A DNA stretch of 64,000 bases from Platycnemis pennipes (taxonomy: Eukaryota; Arthropoda; Insecta; Odonata; Platycnemididae): the NCBI GenBank assembly GCA_933228895.1, contig OW121852.1, positions 53,548,872 through 53,612,871 on the forward strand. Reading direction: 5' to 3'. Position numbers and translations under genes: made by a program. Positions 60,651-64,000 of this stretch are shown in pieces. Each line of letters starts with the position of its first letter. Position 1 is the stretch's first letter. The notes below the pieces were generated by a model. The model saw only the letters and a list, made by a program, of their open reading frames with translations. It was not told where the DNA came from and made no database searches.

Positions 60651-61708
60651 AGGGAATTCCTCCAACTTACTGCCAAAAGATTACTTTATTTTCAAAGATA
60701 GGAATTCGACGAGAAAATCATTGATGAGACTTTATTAGACAGTCCGATGAGCTGGAAGATGGAGAGGGCCAAGAATAGGAAAACAAGTCTGATGCAACTA
60801 GTCGCCAGAAGTGAAAGATGTGGGTAACTTGTGATTGTCGTATAGATATTGTTCCTAAAGCTCACTGGCAATAATGAGGTGTTTCGTGTCCGCCAAAACC
60901 AATAGAAACTGTGGGAAGGGTGGATGTGTGAAGCCACTTGACAGTGTATATCCTGTATAATTCCAACGCTATTTTTTTACTATAGTATTTTTTAATGCTG
61001 AAAATTACAGTGTGACGCTTTAAAGTCCAGTTTTTCAAAAACATATGAAAGTATCTTATTCACGCTAGGTGGGAAGGAAATGGTTGGAGGAAAAAAAACG
61101 GAGAAAGAGTATTTATGTAGAACAAGAACCTATGAGGCGAAGTTGGTTATCGCAGAAAATATTCTACGAAAAAGAAGAGAAAAGAGCAAAACATGGAATG
61201 AGAATCGATATAAAACGTGCTAATCTCAAAATAAATACTGTATGAATTGAAGCATTCAAGAGAAACGAGGTAAATGTAAAGCAGTATGGAAGTACTACAT
61301 CAAAATGTACTCTAATCGGTATATTACAAAATACTCACAACACAACATCCTTGTTTTAATTGACTTTCAAACCATTCTAATATGTTTTTTACAAAAAGAC
61401 AGCCGGAAAATGATTCAGACATGTTTGACTACAAGGCTGAGTAAAAAGATACGGTAGAAATGTAAACCTTACCTCTCCTAATCTATTCTAAAGTATTTAT
61501 CTCCCTGCTAATCGCATTTAAATCATCTTTATCTATGTTCTACCAATAACTATTAGTTCTAGGACAATGTGTGCCTGTTCTACTCCCTCCTTTCTCCATA
61601 ACAATTCTAGCCACCTTATGAATCCCTATCATTAATCCCTTTTACTCTTACAAATTCTTCAAGTCATTTACTTTTTCTCGTGCTTTTCATTATCCCTGTC
61701 CGTTTTCT
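60651..61708. other. AT-rich non-coding stretch
   Basis: No supported feature. Confidence 0.5.
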
Positions 61709-61762
61709 CCCTATATCCCTATATAAATAATAGGTCCCTATATCCCTATAAAATAACAGGTC
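61709..61762 (+). repeat. Two-copy ~27-base tandem duplication
   Basis: CCCTATATCCCTATATAAAT then AATAGGT (61709-61735) is repeated as CCCTATATCCCTATAAAATA then ACAGGT (61736-61762), a likely slippage duplication with two or three differences. Confidence 0.8.
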
Positions 61763-62379
61763 AAGAAAACATCATATGAATATTTTATGGAAATAAAGTA
61801 GGATTTTTTTGTAATTATGAAGCTAAATGAAAACCAAAACACCATAACATAAAAAATAGTAGTAACAGAAAAATAAAAAAAATAAACACGAAACAAAATT
61901 TCTTCAGGGAAACATTAAAAATTAAACTTGAAGTAATAATAATATGTATATCTACAGAAATTCGAATCGACTGTTAAATTGAAATATGTAGCATAGATAT
62001 ATGGCTCCATTCACATCACCACTGGTATTTACTAACTGGAAACTTACTGGTATTCAACTTTCACCTGCTGAGGTAGGATTTAATTTCATTTTCACTTTGG
62101 TATAATAATATATTCATGACTTAACTCAAGCTGAGTATGATCTGAAGAGAACAATTGATTAAAAAATTATTTCATCGATGAGCAAAATAATATCTGGAGA
62201 ACTTCAGTGGCTCAAGATTCTCTGTAAATTTTCAGAAAGAAATCTATACAGAAGGCAAGGAATTGTTCATTGCCGTTTCGATGTACAATAATGACGCTGG
62301 TTCAATTTTTCTTACGGTGTTACTTCTCAGAAACGGCCCTACTAGGGTGAAGGTCATTAATAACTGTCACGACTCACGT
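61763..62379. other. AT-rich non-coding stretch
   Basis: No supported feature. Confidence 0.5.
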
Positions 62380-63200
62380 TAGGGTCAGGAAAAGCGATCG
62401 GTGAATCGTATCGCATGGGGGCGTACGCTGGTCAGCCCACGTACCACCGCATCTGGGAGACCCTCAACTCAGAGGACATAATGTTAGCACTTCAGAAAAA
62501 TATATATATGGACGAGCGAGCTTATAAATATAGGGAGGCGCATATTTAGGCTTTAACACTCGAATTCCACACTCTCCTTCACCCACACCCACGGGTGGTG
62601 GAATGGTTCGTCGGAAGGGAGGGCACGTTTGGAGAGGTGGGGGATGGAAAGAACTTGGGAATCTTCTGTCCGTGAGATGCGCGTGTATTATTTAGTGTTG
62701 GACATCGCCATTATCATAGTGCATCGCTAAAGAGAGCTCGGAGTTGGGGGTCACCGCATTATAAATAACTCCGCGATAAAACGCGCAGAGGCCTAGGAGT
62801 TTTCATGGAGACGGAGAGTGTTGGTAGGGTGAAGAGGGAGGGGGGTGGGAGGGAAGGCATTGGAAGGGTTGGTTGTGGCATCTTCAGATGCACACGTGCG
62901 GTTGTACGTCCGCCCACACTTCAAGCGGACCTGCCTTACATATCCCCCCTCCACTCTCACCAACCCCCTCCCCTTCCCCTCTTCTTAGTCCCTCGCATCC
63001 CCCCATCTAGCTCCCCACTCCCTCCTTCTTCCCTCCAAAGTTCCCCAAGCCTCCGGACTCAGTATCTGTCCCTCCATATTACTTACTCTTGTTTCCCGAT
63101 TCGCTTAACCACAGCACACAGCTTTCTCAGCACACTTTCCCTCTCAATACCTTCATTCAGTCCCACTTCTCGTCACTCCACAATCGCCGAATTTCGCTCC
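62380..63200. promoter_or_regulatory. GC island with two TATA-like motifs
   Basis: A CpG-richer block (62380-62460) precedes TATAAATA at 62523-62530, followed by AGGGAGGCG; a second TATAAATA is at 62760-62767, just before CCGCGATAAAACGCGC. Downstream the strand is purine-rich (62805-62880) and then pyrimidine-rich (62940-63060). The 156-codon plus frame (62805-63275), downstream of both TATA motifs, starts with ATG but is Pro/Ser/Leu-rich low complexity and has no recognised domain. The promoter call is tentative. Confidence 0.3.
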
Positions 63201-64000
63201 GTCATTTTTAGAAATTTGAACATGCATCACTTTCTTAATATTTTTTATAAACTCTGCACATCCTCAGAGACGTAAAACGACCAATTGAAAAACGGCTTCA
63301 TGGATGTTCTGGCATTTGGATGCAACGTCATCGCGAGGCCAAGTATACAGACTAATAGTGGTAAGTTCTACTCTCGACTTTATGCCCATTCCGTTAATGC
63401 ACAATAATTAAAAGCGGCAAGCACGTAGCAAAAACAATAGAGAAATAATGGTTGCAGGAAGTAAAAAAGGAAAAATAAGTAAATAAAATAGGTTTTGGAA
63501 GAAGTGTAAATGAAAAATATTAATAAAATGGGCTGTTTCAACCATATTCGCATCAACCCGTAAAACTTTGGCAGCTATTTTATATCCATACAGTAAAAAC
63601 CCATGCCTAATTATGGACTATAGCAGTACAAAAAGGATCGGGATCAATATATTACCTTTAAGCTGAATAAAAAAAAGAATTTTTAATTTTTTTTGATAGC
63701 ACAAACCATGTCACATAGTTCGGCGGGCTCAAGCTTGTACCCGTAAATAAAGTGAAATACTCTACGACTGCTCTTCAGTTAAGTGGCTGAAAAGAATTTT
63801 TTGACCGCAGCGGGGAATCATGTGAGAGACGGTGTCACACTAGGTTTAATTGAAAGGATAGGAAGGTGCTTCGATGGATTTCGTTAAATGTTAAACAATC
63901 AGAGGTGATATAAGAAGGTGAATCAAGAGAACGATGGGATACAGCCCGCTGAGGGAAACGATGAATGGGTGATTTCTGGGGTGGTCATTGAACAAGATAT
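63201..64000. other. AT-rich non-coding stretch to window end
   Basis: No supported feature. Confidence 0.5.

Noticed and set aside
62805..63275. 156-codon frame downstream of TATA-like motifs
   Set aside because: Tempting because of position, but Pro/Ser/Leu-rich without domain; not called as a gene.

Overview
This window looks like non-coding genomic DNA from an animal, most likely an arthropod. It is AT-rich and carries no dense array of open frames, operon-like spacing or ribosome-binding sites. What can be recognised is eukaryotic repeat content: decayed non-LTR retrotransposon (LINE) 3' ends, tRNA-derived SINE heads with A-box and B-box motifs, and DNA transposons with terminal inverted repeats (TIRs). 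No host protein-coding gene, rRNA gene, functional tRNA or CRISPR array could be supported. The longest open frames lie in strand-biased polypurine/polypyrimidine tracts, where stop codons are rare by composition. The species cannot be named from what is visible.

Layout. 1-10 kb: AT-rich DNA with a GC-rich purine/pyrimidine island (about 680-1180), a Penelope-like tail (about 2505-2563), a tRNA-like SINE head (4491-4565), a CpG-rich island with a TATA motif (5520-6010) and a perfect hairpin (9005-9041). 10-20 kb: a decayed LINE end (10180-10560), two tRNA-SINE copies head to head around a hairpin (12219-12545), a purine-rich island (14030-14500) and the best preserved coding remnant of the window, a LINE C-terminus at 16762-17320. 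20-32 kb: GC-rich islands, then a 3.37-kb element (23580-26950) with TIRs of roughly 600 bases and a decayed transposase-like reading frame; two more tRNA-like SINE heads follow. 32-44 kb: an antisense LINE end (about 34190-34570), diverged direct repeats (37437-38403), a third SINE copy (41846-41962), a different LINE C-terminus (42138-42590) and a well-defined 676-base PIF/Harbinger-type MITE with TAA target duplication (42924-43599). 44-64 kb: several GC-rich, strand-skewed islands, two copies of a dispersed repeat also seen at 19.85 kb, short tandem repeats and a 144-base foldback at 60507-60650.

The elements do not form a pathway. They record successive insertions of at least two LINE lineages, up to four tRNA-derived SINE types, two or more DNA transposon families and possibly Penelope-like elements, in a sequence that could be intergenic or a long intron. 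The item most worth pursuing is the 3.37-kb long-TIR element. A second pattern is the recurrence, every few kilobases, of 0.3-1 kb GC-rich islands with strong purine/pyrimidine strand bias, some carrying TATA-like core promoter motifs.
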